From assembly GCA_001910725.1 (NCBI GenBank), contig MJGA01000037.1, positions 175,471 through 239,470 on the forward strand: DNA of 64,000 bases, in the 5' to 3' direction. Below, piece by piece: positions 22,760 to 34,542 of this stretch (positions are counted from its first letter, which is position 1; every line of letters begins with the position of its first letter). The position numbers and the translations under genes are program-made. The DNA is from Phanerodontia chrysosporium (Eukaryota; Basidiomycota; Agaricomycetes; Polyporales; Phanerochaetaceae). Under the pieces are notes generated by a model. It worked only from the letters and a program-made list of their open reading frames with translations, ran no database searches and was not told where the DNA came from.

Positions 22760-24330
22760 GGGCATACGCAGGGCACCTTCACCGCGTCACCAGTACGCCA
22801 TGTATTATTAGTGTCATTGTCCACTATGCGTTTGATGTACATATCTGTGGTCTGCTTGTTGTATCGTACCGGAATGGATCACTACATGCTTTTTACGTTC
22901 GCGCTCAATACTTGAGGATAGGAGAGTTCGGCACGATTGTGAATCGAAGACCCTCCCTGTAATATATCCAATACGATGGCGGTACGCTGCAGCCATCGTT
23001 AATATATGTAGCTCGTTGTCCGCTGTACCTCTACGCTGATGGTGATCTCCCCACAGAGATACACGACCTGTCGTAGCTGGCACCCACATGCGGCGCTGTT
23101 TTAATCGCGCGGAATATGCGGAGGGCGGTCCTTGTATCTCCAACGCGGAGTACGTCCGCGCAGACGACAGGCACGGTTTACGTACGTCGTTGTGGCTGTG
23201 AGCTATCCGTGCAGCCTGTCACTAATCGGCTCCGAGTAAGTTCGCACTACTATCTGCCCAGCAGTGCAGAAGGATGCCCTTGTTGGTGCGGCGCATGGTA
23301 CGGTCATAGAAATGGAATTGCTGCAGCATAACCATTGCGTTTCTGCCGTGAGTAACAGTGCAACACCCACAGCCCTCATACTGCCCTGCTCCCGCTTTGA
23401 GTTTCACTATAGCTGTGCATTGCTACACTCCTCAGACAAGTTGGCTCAATCACCGGAATGCCCGCTAGGTTATTCCTTGAATCTGGGGTATAATTTAGCA
23501 CGTTCTAAAATTCTGCGATGGTACCGGCACCGTGCCACGTTGTTAAATACCAAGCCGAACCGTTGTCCGGAGGACATTCATATCTTGCGATAAGGAATTT
23601 CCCAGAACAATCACTTGTAGGGGGTAGCGTCAAGACGAGATACAGCTCACCGTCTGAGAGGTTATGCAACATAGCAGATGTATACTACGGGTCTGGTCAG
23701 CAACGGGCGTTGGTGTCAGAGCAGTACCTCGCAACTGTGAAGATATTACATAATTGGACGTCCGACCAAATATGGAGTGATGCGCGCCATGTTTGGGCAT
23801 CACTCCATATTTGGAAAGTTTGCTGAGGCCGCTTTCTCTGGTAAGTGTACGAACCCAAAGGCCTAACTCCCACGTCCACAGCTCTTAGGTACTCCTCAGC
23901 CCCGCTCACCTCACAAACACTGACCGGGGCGCGAACCACGATTGACTGTACTGTGTGTCTGTTGGAGCCCTGATGCGGACGGGTCCGTTAGTCGCTGAGT
24001 AGCAGGAATTTGCCCTGGAACGCTGACTAGGTGCGTCGTCTCCTGGATCGGGATACACGTCAGTCGACTTATCAAGACGGCTACTTTTGCTACCCAGAGA
24101 ACGGGACGTATACTCAGGGACGCTACTCGGAAAGCATCTCGGGAGTCAAACAGCTGCGCTCGCGCAAGGAGCGTACACCGACACAGCGTCGACCTTGGCG
24201 CACAGAACTGGAGTTACTGTTGGAACAACACTACTCGACGATACATAGCCTTTATGCAACGAATAGTCTTCCCGGACCATCTCTTCTTCTTACCTCTATC
24301 CGCGACCTCCGCGACATGTGCCATGCCTGA
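22760..24330. repeat. Downstream segment of the kinase e unit, copy 1 of a direct duplication
   Basis: Non-coding. It resembles 25,815-26,900 in the same order: a GATGGTGATCT block (23038 and 25911), CACCCACATGCGGCGC (23086 and 25951), GCGGAATATGCGGAGGGCGG with TCCTTGTAT (23111), a TGGGGTATAATTTAGCACG region, a hairpin at 23766, and CGGAAAGCATCT with GCTCGCGCA (24128-24160; 26790-26830 in copy 2). The order shows that kinase e plus about 1.6 kb of downstream DNA was duplicated in tandem. Confidence 0.6.
23766..23814. repeat. Perfect inverted repeat, 18-bp arms and 13-nt loop
   Basis: Left arm CCAAATATGGAGTGATGC (23766-23783), loop GCGCCATGTTTGG, right arm GCATCACTCCATATTTGG (23797-23814). 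The arms are exact reverse complements. An ATTACATAAT site sits 12 bp upstream (23745-23754). The related copy near 26625 has the same right side but a degraded left arm and the loop in the opposite orientation. Confidence 0.85.
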
Positions 24331-24730
24331 GCGCAAACTAGACGTTTTGTTCAGGTGCAAAGAGGCTTTGAGACGCGTATGTACGTCCTTGTGCTCCAAC
24401 TACCCCAAACAGGCTTGGTGTCGAGGTCTATTCCACCGCCGGTACATTTTTTGACGTCACAGGCACCCACATTCGGCGCCGTCGCTATCACACGGAGTGG
24501 ACATCTCGTGCTCCTTGTATTTCGCTCATGGAGTGAATCCGTGTAGGTGGCTGTATCAGTTGGGCCAAGCAAGCTCGAGCATTGCGCGGTTTTACCTGCC
24601 TGTCTACTCATCGCAGGAATATGGTACGAGCGGGTCCGCGCAGTTCCAGCGCCTACCACGACACGGTCTCGCGGGGGCCGTCTCCTGTGCCTGGGCCACC
24701 TCCACGACAACTTCCTTCTCTTGGGCTTCT
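24331..24730 (+). promoter_or_regulatory. Upstream region of kinase relic f with recurrent promoter-like block
   Basis: Contains GGCACCCACATTCGGCGCCG near 24460, CACACGGAGTGGACATCTCG, then CTCCTTGTATTTCGCTCATG at 24511. The same series occurs near 23086-23150 and 25951-26020. It lies about 220 bp before the relic start, comparable to the 8101 and 10172 blocks upstream of C1 and C2. Confidence 0.4.
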
Positions 24731-25811
24731 ATGGCCGGCACAAAGCCCGTCAACGACTTGCGTAGGGTGAGCAAGCGCATCGGTAGGCCGCAGCTCTCAA
24801 TATTGACGAACAGGAATGGCGGGATCGACAAGAGGTTCTTGCCAGCAGAGGCTACATGCTGCGACCGCGCTTTCGTCTAGGGTGAATTCTATCCTGGACC
24901 GTATCGCTGGATATTGACCGTCTCAATATGAGGACTTCATCTCCACCTGTAAGGAGGTCTCCCTACCGTCATTGTAGCGTAACTAATAGCCTTGCAGTGC
25001 TATCCCAATATTATCGATGGCGCTAGAGTCTCGGATGGACGACTGGTATACATCAAGCAGGTCGCGCGCGAGGGACAAGAACCACAACTAGCTAGATCCT
25101 TTTCTTTCCCTGAGCTATGCGACGATCCAAGGAACCACAGCATTCCCATTCTCGATGGTTTTGACGACGACGAATATGAAGACGGGTCTTACATTGTCAT
25201 GCTGTTCTACCGGCCCATGACCAGCCCCCCGTTTGATCTGGTCAACGAGGTCATCGATTTCGCTGATCAAGTACTGGAGGTGCGTTCTCTCGCAACACCG
25301 CGCAGACATCGTGCTCATGCAACATTCAGGGACTCGCATTCATACATGCACACGATGTCGCACACCGGTACGTTGCCGTACCATTCGACGCACTGTGTCT
25401 GACCGCCTGCTCTAGGGACGCCGCGGAAATCAGCATCCTCATGGACGCCGATTCCATGTATCCTAAGGCGGCCACAACACCACTGATAACGATGCAGAAA
25501 TACTTCCGTGTGGGCTTTCTGGGGCCTCTCATGTGGCGATGACGCATTATGACACGCAGGCACTCCCGACAGCACAGGCGGCCTTGCGGCAGTAGTGGCA
25601 GATTCACCGACGCATCTTCGCCTTGCACCGGGTGTGCCGGCTTCTCGGTCGCGAAGAGTTCATTATTAAGACCCTCGTCCTTGACGTTATCTCCGTTTTC
25701 AAGGTCAATTCCGTGCTCTCGGGGCGTTCCATGGCTGCTTGCTTTGCTGTACAGTACCGGAACGTACTATGCTATCCTGCGTATGTTTACGTCCTATGTC
25801 CCGTGGGATGA
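24731..25811 (+). pseudogene. Family A kinase relic f
   Basis: Decayed tandem copy of kinase e. From the ATG at 24731 a frame shift follows, then WRDRQEVLASRGYMLRPRF, with a stop in the tryptophan-rich end of the block. Exon 2 is recognisable (NIIDGARVSDGRLVYIKQV, IPILDGFDDDEYEDGSYIV). The mini-exon can be read as GLAFIHTHDVAH. The next exon starts RDAAEISILMDADSMYPK, where the Asn of the catalytic loop has become Ser. Sequence then jumps straight to KYFRVGFLGPLM, deleting the DFG and activation segment. The tail (VCRLLGREEFIIKTLVLDVI) remains. Stops, frame shifts and the loss of DFG mark it as dead. Confidence 0.82.
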
Positions 25812-25814
25812 GGG

Positions 25815-26930
25815 TTGAAGGGACCGCACGACCCTCGAGCTTTGACGGTCAAAACGGGCGGGCCTCGGCTACGTGAGTACATCAGCACCTTGTTCTCCAT
25901 TCCCAAACACTGATGGTGATCTGTCCACTGAGATGTACGACCTGCCATCACCGGCACCCACATGCGGCGCCATCGCCGTCACGCGGAACATGCGGAGAGC
26001 GGCCCTTGTATTTTTCTGTCGCGGGGTGCGTCTGCGCGGACGTCGGCGATGGCGGTGCTTAGACAGGTCCCAGCCCGAGCCTCGAAGCTTTGCTGCCGTT
26101 GCTACCCCGTCACGTCAAGACACCACCTGTGCCCTGGTTGCGACGGCAGCAATAGCTGGGGCCTGTTACTACTCGGCTCCGAATAGTTTTGCTCTGTCTG
26201 CGTAGCTCTGCATATGTCTTCGTTAACGCGTCGCATTGTAGGATGGCAAAACGAGGAGCATCGGCGCGTCACTCTTATTGTCCTGTTCCAATATGTGCAT
26301 CTCAATGGCTACCATATCTGCAGTCCTCAGACGAGTTAGCTGAGCCACCGCTGGTACGTCCGCTATGTTCCTACTCCGGTTTGACATGCCGAAACGTTCC
26401 AGGAGTATCTTATTCCGTATGGCGGTTCTGCCCCGCCGCCGTTGTTCTTATCTCATTACAGCCCTAACCGTTCTATATGAACAATCAAACAACCTAGCAC
26501 CTTATTGTGGGGCATATGTGCGATGTGTAGCATGAGTTTGTCAGCGACAGGCCTCAATGTCAGATAAGTGTGCCCGACAGTCTTGGCTGCGTTGCCCGTG
26601 TGAATGTCTTACATAATCATATGCACCGCCAAACATGGCGCGCATCACTCCATATATGGCAGGTCTGCCGGGGCCACTTTCTCTGGTCAGGAGTCGTCCC
26701 TTCGGTCGGGATCTGTGTCTGTTGACTTATCAAACCGGTTACATTTGCCACCCAGAGACGTTACTGAACGTGTGTTCTAGGGGACTACACGGAAAGCATC
26801 TGAAACTTCAAAATGCTGTGCTCGCGCAGGGAATGTACACCGGCACAGCACCGACCTCCCACCCGCTGACCCCCTAACAGGTTTCATTCACCCTTCTGTC
26901 ATCTCTTGCTCTACGCGATAGGACATTGAC
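25815..26930. repeat. Downstream segment, copy 2 of the direct duplication
   Basis: Partner of 22,760-24,330. It shares CACTGATGGTGATCTG, CACCCACATGCGGCGCCATC (25951), GCGGAACATGCGGAGAGCGG with CCCTTGTATTTTTC (26003), a CTTACATAAT site at 26608, the remnant hairpin near 26625-26665, TTGACTTATCAAACCGGTTA and ACACGGAAAGCATCTG. No gene is supported inside. It ends at a likely UTR-intron acceptor just before the helical gene C5. Confidence 0.6.
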
Positions 26931-27480
26931 ATGATACAGCAGGTGCTAGTTGGGTGTGCTGTTCTTCTGGCCGTTGGCTTGAAGGAAGGCTACGACTTTG
27001 CCCGCGTGTACTGGCTCGAGAACCCCGACACAACCTTCGCTGAGATACGCGCCACTCTTGAAGAAGTCGACAAAGGCATTGCACAATTGGAGCGACATGC
27101 CACCACACGCCTCGCGGCATTGGTTGTTGTGGATCGCGACGACAGAGACTACCGCAGGGTCAACGAGCTGAAGCAGGAGCGGGAGGCGTACGTCGCCACC
27201 AACTTGAAGCGGTTGACTGCATTCGCTGACCGTTTACACAGTTGCCATCGTATCTACCTCTTCCTCAAGTATGACTTGAGGAAGAACTTTGCGCAACGAT
27301 TGAGGCTCGTCTTCTCCGACAAGCAACTGCTCTCCGATATCCACAGATTATGGGATAGGGTGCGCGAGCTAGAGCGGGACTGGCTGGTCAGTACGACGCC
27401 AAATCTCTCTGCTACAGTGAAACCTGACGGGAGTAAATGCGAAGCGTACGTCCAGTGTCCTTCTTTACGACTGGGATCCA
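26931..27480 (+). CDS. Small helical protein C5 (family C)
   Basis: The start MIQQVLVGCAVLLAVGLKEG gives a hydrophobic N-terminal segment preceded by an acceptor-like ATAG-GACATTGAC context. It is followed by helices TTFAEIRATLEEVDKGIAQL and ERHATTRLAALVVVDRDDRD. The sequence ERE plus GC, then GTACGT, marks the family intron (about 27188 to 27241), as in C1 and C2. Exon 2 reads CHRIYLFLKYDLRKNFAQRL, then LSDIHRLWDRVRELERDWL before a GTCAGT donor-like site. The 3' end is uncertain. Same exon logic as the other family C genes but a different sequence, and a stronger membrane-type N-terminus. Confidence 0.55.
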
Positions 27481-27727
27481 GATGACTTCTATCCCGCGTG
27501 GTAACCATCTTCCGGCATGGTCGCCCTGCGCAAGTGCAGCTTCCAGGTTTAGCGTTCTAGCTCAAAGTATGTGCACCCTCAACGGAATCTTCACGCAGTT
27601 CGCTCCACAATCTCTAGAGTCACTGGCAGTCTTGAAATATGTACATTACCCTCCATTAGCGATCTATACTCTAGCCACGCATGTCCTCACTGGTACTGGC
27701 AGTCTGGACCACAAGGCCGCACGACTG

Positions 27728-30515
27728 CTACGGGAAATCGTACGGCGCAATCCGCTGCATGTCCCTGAACAGTTCGGCCGCAGTCTCGCGGTCGCGCGGG
27801 TTCTGGCTCCAACATGTCTCGATGCGCTTCGCCAGCCGCTCCTGCTCCGCGATGGCCACAGGCAGCGGGGTCGGGCGTCTACCTTCGAGGATGGCGGTGG
27901 CCACGGTGCCCTCAGCGAGTTCGGGGAAGGGCCTCTCCTGCGTGTACAACTACCGCGGCTTTTAGAGCGTATGCCAACAAGAAAGGCGCGCAGGCGTACC
28001 TCGATGCAGAGCATGGCGAACGAGAACAGGTCCGTCTGCGCAGTGGGCCGGCGTGAGGTCGAAAGGAACGGCGTCGGGATCCCAAAATGGGCGTCTTTTG
28101 AGGCGAGCTCCTCCTTCGTCATTATCGGCGTGCATTGCTCTGGCGCAATATAGCGTTCGTTTCCCGCGCGTGTGGACTGGAACATGTTGCTCGCAGAGTC
28201 GATGTATATCGAGAGGCCAAAGTCGCCGATGACTACCTTGTGGTTGGTGCCGTCCCGAGTGTCGAGAAAGATATTTCCCTGCAGATATGTTAGGGTCGAG
28301 ACATACACGAGCTTGTAGGCAGCTCACGGCGTGAAGGTCTCCGTGTGCAACACCCTCGTTATGCATGTAATTGATTCCGTCCGCGATTTGCCTTAGCTAC
28401 CCAAGGGATGAGCATACGTTTCACAGCTGCGCGCAAATGGGACCTACATACCCACAGGTTCAACAGCCTGATTTTCTTCTCATGCGACAACGCTTTGAAG
28501 GACTCAGGCTTCCGAATATATGTCGACAGCATGCCTCCCTTCATCTCCTCGCTGACAATCGCAACCATGTTGTTCTTGTGCACGATACCCTCTGTCGGGA
28601 GCAGGTGCGGATGCCGGAGCGTCCATCCATTGAGTATCTCGAGGTAGGTATGCTATCTTCCTCGTCAGTAAATAAGCTCACGACGAGACATCGCAGGCAA
28701 CAAACCTTGATAGCGTCCGCGGTGATCGCCTTGTCGATCGTCTTGATCGCGACGCGGACCTCCTGGCCGCGCTTGGCGGGCCACCACGCCCGGAACTCGA
28801 CCGAGCCGTACGAGCCCTTCTGCGTTCCGGTGTCCTCGACGAGCATGCCGTCCACGCCGGCGGTGCGCGTCTTCTCGGGACCGCCCTTCGAAAACGACGA
28901 CAGCGGAAGCTCGAGCTCGGACGGCAGCATGTGCGAGCTGTGCGCCAGCATCGCCATCAGGCGCCGCGCGGTGCCGCGCAGCTTTGCGCCGTCGGGCGGA
29001 TTCACGCGCGCCGAATGGTCGATGTACTGCAATGCGTGAGTCTCTCGTCGCGTACTGCTGATGATCGACTCACTGCTTTGAAGCCGTCCAGCATTGCAGT
29101 CGCAACCGGCCCTCGCATCTGCAGCAGATACTCCATCCATGGCCCCGATGGAGTTGTACTGGTCTTGTATGCGGCTGCAAACTTCGAGGCGATATCGAGA
29201 AAGAACTTGTCCTTGTCCATTGATACAGGCCTCGGTTCCTCCCCAATTCTGTGCATGCATGCACCCAGTATCGCCAGCTTCATCTGGAAGTCGACGGCCC
29301 CGTCGTGAACCGCTTGCGAGACGTTTTGCATGTGCTTGTAGGACGTGTCTGGGGGAACTCTTCGTCAAGACGCATCCGCGCTGCAAGCGACTCTGCCGCG
29401 TACCTGCATAAATATCGGCGAGGCCAAATACTATCGCTAAACAGCCGGAGACTACAAAGAAGAGATCCTCCGCCAGCGCGGATTTGACCTTCTGGGGCCA
29501 ATCGTCGCTCTCCCAGATCACCTTTTGGAAATAGCCGAGGTACAGCTCAACCATATGTGACAGGTGCCATACGACGGTCTGGTCCAAGTACGGAACGTCG
29601 TCGAGCGTCCTTCTACTCTCGCATAGATGCTTGAGGGTGGCAACGGCAAAGACGTACCCCGCCTTCTGAAAGTGGAGTGGATGAGTCCCATGGCGTCATC
29701 TAAGACACGCATGACACTCACAACTCTTTGCGCCAGCGCTGGATTGGGAAACACGTCCATGAAGGACTGGAGGGCGACGGCGGTCATTCTCAAGGTGCGC
29801 AGGGCCGGCCGAGCGTCGATATACTCCCGATGCGGTCGAAGGTCGATATTATCCCTGGCTTTGGCGGTGACGCAGGCGGCGATGGACCCAGGGCTGGGCT
29901 TTGGTTCGGAGTCCAGGATGGACATGGGCGCCGCTAGCTTGAAGGGACGTGGTATCTCTGCAGCGCGGCTCATCTGTACGTGCCCCTTCCTGGAGTGAGG
30001 TGGTGTGCTGCGCACCTGAGAACAGCTCGAACAGCGGCACCTGGACCCATCCCACCAAGTCCTGGGATACCGCCCCAAACGCGGGTTTCGGCCCCCCAAA
30101 TACCTCCAGCTGGAGGGCAAATGTTCCGACGGTTAGCACTCTGCTTGAACAGTCAGCGATGGACAGCGGAGGGTCGGGAGATAGGCGCTTACAGATTGAA
30201 CGGTGGCGAGGGCGGGCTGGACATCCAGTTCGGCGTCGATGTCGGGTCTGGCGGCGGCGGCCGTTTGCAAAATGCATTTCGGTCTGTGTTGTGCTTGAAG
30301 TACAGAGTGTATACGCCCTTCTGGCTGAGGTTCCCGCGGAGGTCTGCGTGCGGGCGGGTGGTGAGGGAAGCATGGGATCAGGCAGGAGATCGGACGCACG
30401 GGTGAAAGTGATCTCCAGGGGGCCTACTTTGTCTTCCTCTGGTAGCGACTCCAAAGCCATATCGGATCGACGCTTTCGGGTGCCGTAGCTGGATTTTTGG
30501 ATGGCGGGAAAGCAT
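27728..30515 (-). CDS. Family B C2-helical-TKL protein kinase K3, complete copy
   Basis: Complete counterpart of K3L, spanning the inner edge of the right arm. The start chosen is the ATG at 30515 (MLSRHPKIQLRHPKASIRYG) after a probable UTR-intron acceptor CCTAG. C2-like exons follow, then the helical region to about 28930. From 28885 on the gene lies in the spacer: TQKGSYGSVEFRAWW (glycine loop), EVRVAIKTIDKAI (beta-3 Lys), NNMVAIVSEEMKGGMLSTYI, GINYMHNEGVAHGDLHA (HGD loop), GNIFLDTRDG, VVIGDFGLSIYID (DFG), RYIAPEQCTPIM (APE), RPTAQTDLFSFAMLCIEV. The last exon is YTQERPFPELAEG to LFRDMQRIAPYDFP, with the stop at 27728. All motifs are intact. The left copy lacks everything after 28885, so this is the likely source copy. 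Confidence 0.82.
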
Positions 30516-31270
30516 GTCCTAGGTGGGTTATATCGGCTACAGCGCGAGGATAGATTCCGAAGAAACACGCACCAGCCGCGAGAACCAAGATCAGCACGAG
30601 GGGTGGTTGCATGTCGACCACGTAGAGACGGCGAATGACCTGACAATACCTAGGCGGCTGTGTTCTTTGCACCTGAGAAGTTCCCGAGACCGGATGGCAG
30701 ACAAGGACTACCCTGGGAGGCTATCATCGGAAGCAGAGCGTGTGTTTTAAGGCGGTGATACAAGTGGGACCTCTGCGCAGAAAACAAAGACCAGGCAATG
30801 GTCTGCAATGAGCGTGACCCTTGATTATCTGCTGCCGGTCGCGCGCCCGGCATGTCAGCCGGAAGATTCGTCTGAATCTTGCTGTACCTGGCTCTAGGCG
30901 GTGGGCGTTGTAGTCCTGATGCTCATGTCCAGTTAACGGCTGAGGCTACCGGTTTCCACGGTGAGGCCGAGCGGGTGCGTCTGCGAATTTCCGTGGTGCC
31001 GTTTTCGCAGTGATTGAAGCCAGAATTATTGTCGCCTGAAGGAGACCAGATAACTTCATCGCGGAGAACATAGCTGCAGGCGTTGATTCATGCGAGAAAA
31101 CGTGGTCGACGTAAGGGTGCGTGGTCGTTGAGAGCCGTGGAGGCGGGATGCGGGCGAGAAAAGCACAGGCGCCCGTCCGTGCCGGACCCTGGGTATCCGC
31201 GAGCAGTCAAACATGCCAACAGTCGTTTATGCTCGCATGCAGGACGACAGCACTCTTGGACGTAGTATCA

Positions 31271-32089
31271 TTACAAACAAGTGTATTGTAATGGGCTGAG
31301 GACTACAGAGACAAGAGACATAGGATCCAGCTCCGGGTATCTGCTGAGTGTACTAAGCGCGGCATTATACCGGCAGATCGACTTGGCCTTTGCGCGGACA
31401 GCCTGGGGCGTTGTCAGTTCAAACACATGCGTATAGAAGTATGAAGCTAACTAACTATTGCTGCTCTCACCGGCTCTCTTGGTGTCGCTTAGAGGGGAGT
31501 GTGCGTTACGTTCGGCTGCGGCGCTCCCTTCTTCAGAATACGAGAGGAAGTTTCCTGATGTCAACGGTTAGCATGGATATTTCAGTAACAAGCTACGTCT
31601 AACTTACGGTGGCCTCATCCTTGAGCTTCATAGACCGGTCCAGGAGCTGTTTGACGTCCTCGGCGAGTGCACGAGTCGCTCCTATCCTCCCGTACGCAGA
31701 CTCCGACTTCATGTCCTCCCACTGCTGCCGACGCACCCAAAAATCTGCCAACAAGCTAGAAACACAGTCGGACACACATACAATACCTGTCGGAGTCTGA
31801 CATACACCGTGTACTGGTTCTCCAAAGTGTGAGGATCCTCGACTTTCAGCACCACGTTGCAGTAGGCGGTGCGCTTCTTCTTCGCGTCGGGTTCACTATC
31901 GACAACGATGGCATGCAAAGCGGCGATCGAGTCCTTGAGCTTGGCTGAGACATCTCGGAGTTGGGTCTCGACCTCCTCGAGGCTGGCCTCCACGTTCGGG
32001 ACGACGGTCTCGTACAGCGATTCGAGGACCTGGCCTGCCAGGAGAATAGGGTGCGCCAGACCATTGCCGACCTCGGTGATGGATGCCAT
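31271..32089 (-). CDS. Small helical protein C2' (right-arm copy of C2)
   Basis: Mirror copy of C2, starting MASITEVGNGLAHPILLAGQ at 32089. The first exon differs from C2 at about six residues of 99 (for example Q to H, G to E, K to E), a higher rate than in the neighbouring kinase copies. The intron after NQYTV, the second exon (LKQLLDR-type end) and the small last exons are conserved. The stop moves slightly (TTTGTAA at the end of SPLQYTCL instead of TTGTCATGA). An open, diverging copy suggests retained function or relaxed drift. Comparing substitution types would decide. Confidence 0.6.
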
Positions 32090-32339
32090 GTCTGGTCGCG
32101 AGTCAGCATCATACTAATGCAGTCCGCAACGCGTATGGGACGTACCGCAGCTAATAAGTAGGAAGATGTGAGTGCTGGGGGGTGGTTGGAGGTAAACAGG
32201 TTATGAAGATAGTCTACCGTCGACCTGTGGGCAGGGTTTCTATAGTCGGCTTACACTGCCCTGGACGCTCCATGCGTGAGTCTAACAAGGAGCACGAGAC
32301 TCTGTACTCCCTGATGGTATGCTTTGTACAGTACAAGGG

Positions 32340-33130
32340 GTTCCACGAATGAGGCAGGATCAAGGCGGTTGTTGCGGGGGGCGTCGCGACAAAATAGCTG
32401 GACGCCAGGCAACGTACATTGTGGTGCGCCTTGGGGAGAACAAGAGTGGTGCCTACCGGAACACGACCCCGTGTCTGTCGAGCAGGCCGGAGGTTGCGAC
32501 TTTGAACGCTTCCAGTGGCACGCGAAGATCCTCCAGTCTTCTGAGCTGGGGTCCGGCACGCCCGGGGCATCGCAGCGTGGTGACTGAGAACACCCAATTC
32601 TTTGAGTAGGCGTTGATCACCAAGTATTGTACTAGGACTGCCAGGTCAATGCCGACTCACCGTGTGCAGACTTGGTGACGAGGGCATGGGTTGCAGCTTC
32701 GCCAGGTATGGAGCCAAGTCCGTGTCGCCGAGCTTCAAAGCAGCAGCACGACACACATCAAAGGACCCCGACGAGCATTGTACTCACCTCCGATGTCTCG
32801 CTACCTCGGGGTTTCAGAGCGTATGCCGCGCTCTGCACCACCCTATATTCCGCGAGGAAAGTACAAGGACTCGGACAGCGGTCAATGCATGTGATGTATT
32901 GATGTACAGTGAGGCCAGTGACTGGTGAAGACATGTGTTGGTGCGTTGGCGACGCCGCGACGCTGACGACAAGGACAGACTGAGAGAGGATGATGCGCCG
33001 TCGACTTCGGCGCACGCTTTGTCGTCGGACAGCGGGCGCTTGTCGGTTCCCGGTGACCGTACATGGTAGTGGTTGTGCCTTGTTTGGTATTATGGACGCT
33101 TACATAATACGCTCGCAGCATGGTTCGATG
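32340..33130. repeat. Dispersed intergenic element, mirrored copy 2
   Basis: Reverse-complement counterpart of 9340-10130, including the mirrored TCCTTGTA block (TACAAGGA near 32863) and CTTACATAAT near 33103. No gene supported. Confidence 0.5.
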
Positions 33131-33170
33131 TCAAAGCCCATGCTGTATGCAATGCGAGCGTCGTTCACGC

Positions 33171-34082
33171 TCATGACTGGTAACAATACTCCGAACTCCA
33201 CGATATAGTACTAGGTAAACGAGTGTATTGAGTTGGATCGGACAAACAAATGAGACAGGGATCCAGCCCCAGCTCGCTGCTGACTTTACACCCAAACCAT
33301 AGGTTCGTCGTGGGCCTTGCGTTCTGAAGAATGGTTAGCGCAAGTACGCGAATGCTGAACACACAATCGTACCAACTGCCACTCTCTGCACCGGTTTTCC
33401 TGGTTCCACATGGAGCAGAGTGTGGGTTGTGGTGGACGACGCGGTCGGCATGCTGTTATGTGTCAAAAGGCGGGTCGAGGAGGACTGGTAGCTTATCGTC
33501 ACCAAGGGATAACCAAGCCTGAGCCAATAAGTAGACTCACGGTCGCCTTATTATCGAGCTCTATGCAATGCTTGTGAAGCGTTTTGACGTCCTCGGCAAT
33601 TCCGCGAGCTTCTTGTATCTTGGAGTACGACATGAACTTCGACTTGACAACCCGCCATTCCTTACGGTGATTCCATAGCTCCGCAAGGACTCTGGAGGAA
33701 ACCGGTGAGATACGATCGAAGCATAGCAAACGACGTACGCCTGTCTCTCCTTATCCAGCGCAAAAGGGTCGTCGATCTTCAGTGTCACTTTGCAGTAGTT
33801 GTAACGCTTTCCCTGCACATTGGCGTCGCTGTGGCCCGTAATTGACACCAGAGCATCAATGCCGTGCTTAATCTTCTCCGCTATCTCCTTGATCAGGGCA
33901 TCAACCGCCTCAAGGAGCTTTTCGACATCGGGGATCACGCTGTGGTACAAGATCCCGAGGGCCTTGCCCGACAAGTCGGACCTGACTATCCCGAGCAATG
34001 TGGTGCCAACGGCCACAGCCGTTGTATTCGTCATCAGCGTAAGGAGGGCCTCACTCTCGGTGCATTGGTTGACCATAGACAT
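33171..34082 (-). CDS. Small helical protein C1' (right-arm copy of C1)
   Basis: Mirror copy of C1, starting MSMVNQCTESEALLTLMTNT at 34082, with a first exon nearly identical to C1. The same intron positions are present. The C1 stop (CGTTGA) reads CGTTTA here, so the predicted protein continues about fourteen residues to a TGA at 33171, ending TISWSSEYCYQS. It is divergent from kinase c, as C1 is from kinase b. The 3' exon choice is as uncertain as in C1. Confidence 0.6.
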
Positions 34083-34542
34083 ATCTGCGAGCGAGTGAGC
34101 ATCAAGCCGAAGCAATGCATAGGGGGTAGAGTACATACCGTGATGTTGAGAAATAAAATAAGAGTGCCAGCACTTTGTGAGTATGGAAAGGACGAGTCAC
34201 AGGAGCAGCCTGTCGTTGCGCCATGTCAGGGGCTTATGTAGGGTGTTAGCCATACCCCGAGCGCCCCAGGCTGGCAAGGTGTACCTCCCAAAAGTGAACG
34301 ATGAGCAGCAAAAAATGTGGGTATGTGCATGCTGTGATTCCACGCTTTGCAGAGTACAAGGACTGTGCGGATGAGATGGGCTCACGACAATTGTTGCGAG
34401 GCACATTGACACCGCGGGATGGATATAGACGCCTGTTGATGCACGCTGTGGGTCCACGTGGGATGGCCATCTAATTATGTAATCTCCCAACACAACGCGC
34501 TCCCGCCAGGCTTGCCACTTTGCCAGAGCCCTGCTAGACACG
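34083..34542. promoter_or_regulatory. Shared divergent promoter region of C1' and kinase c
   Basis: Mirror of 7,921-8,380. It keeps ATTATGTAAT (34474-34483), CCACGTGG near 34456, and TACAAGGA (34355) of the recurrent block. Conservation of the whole intergenic region alongside both genes means the duplicated unit includes its control sequence. Confidence 0.45.

Noticed and set aside
28541..29587. A 348-codon minus-strand open frame treated as one exon
   Set aside because: It spans several K3 introns that happen to lack stops; K4 and K3L show the exon boundaries.
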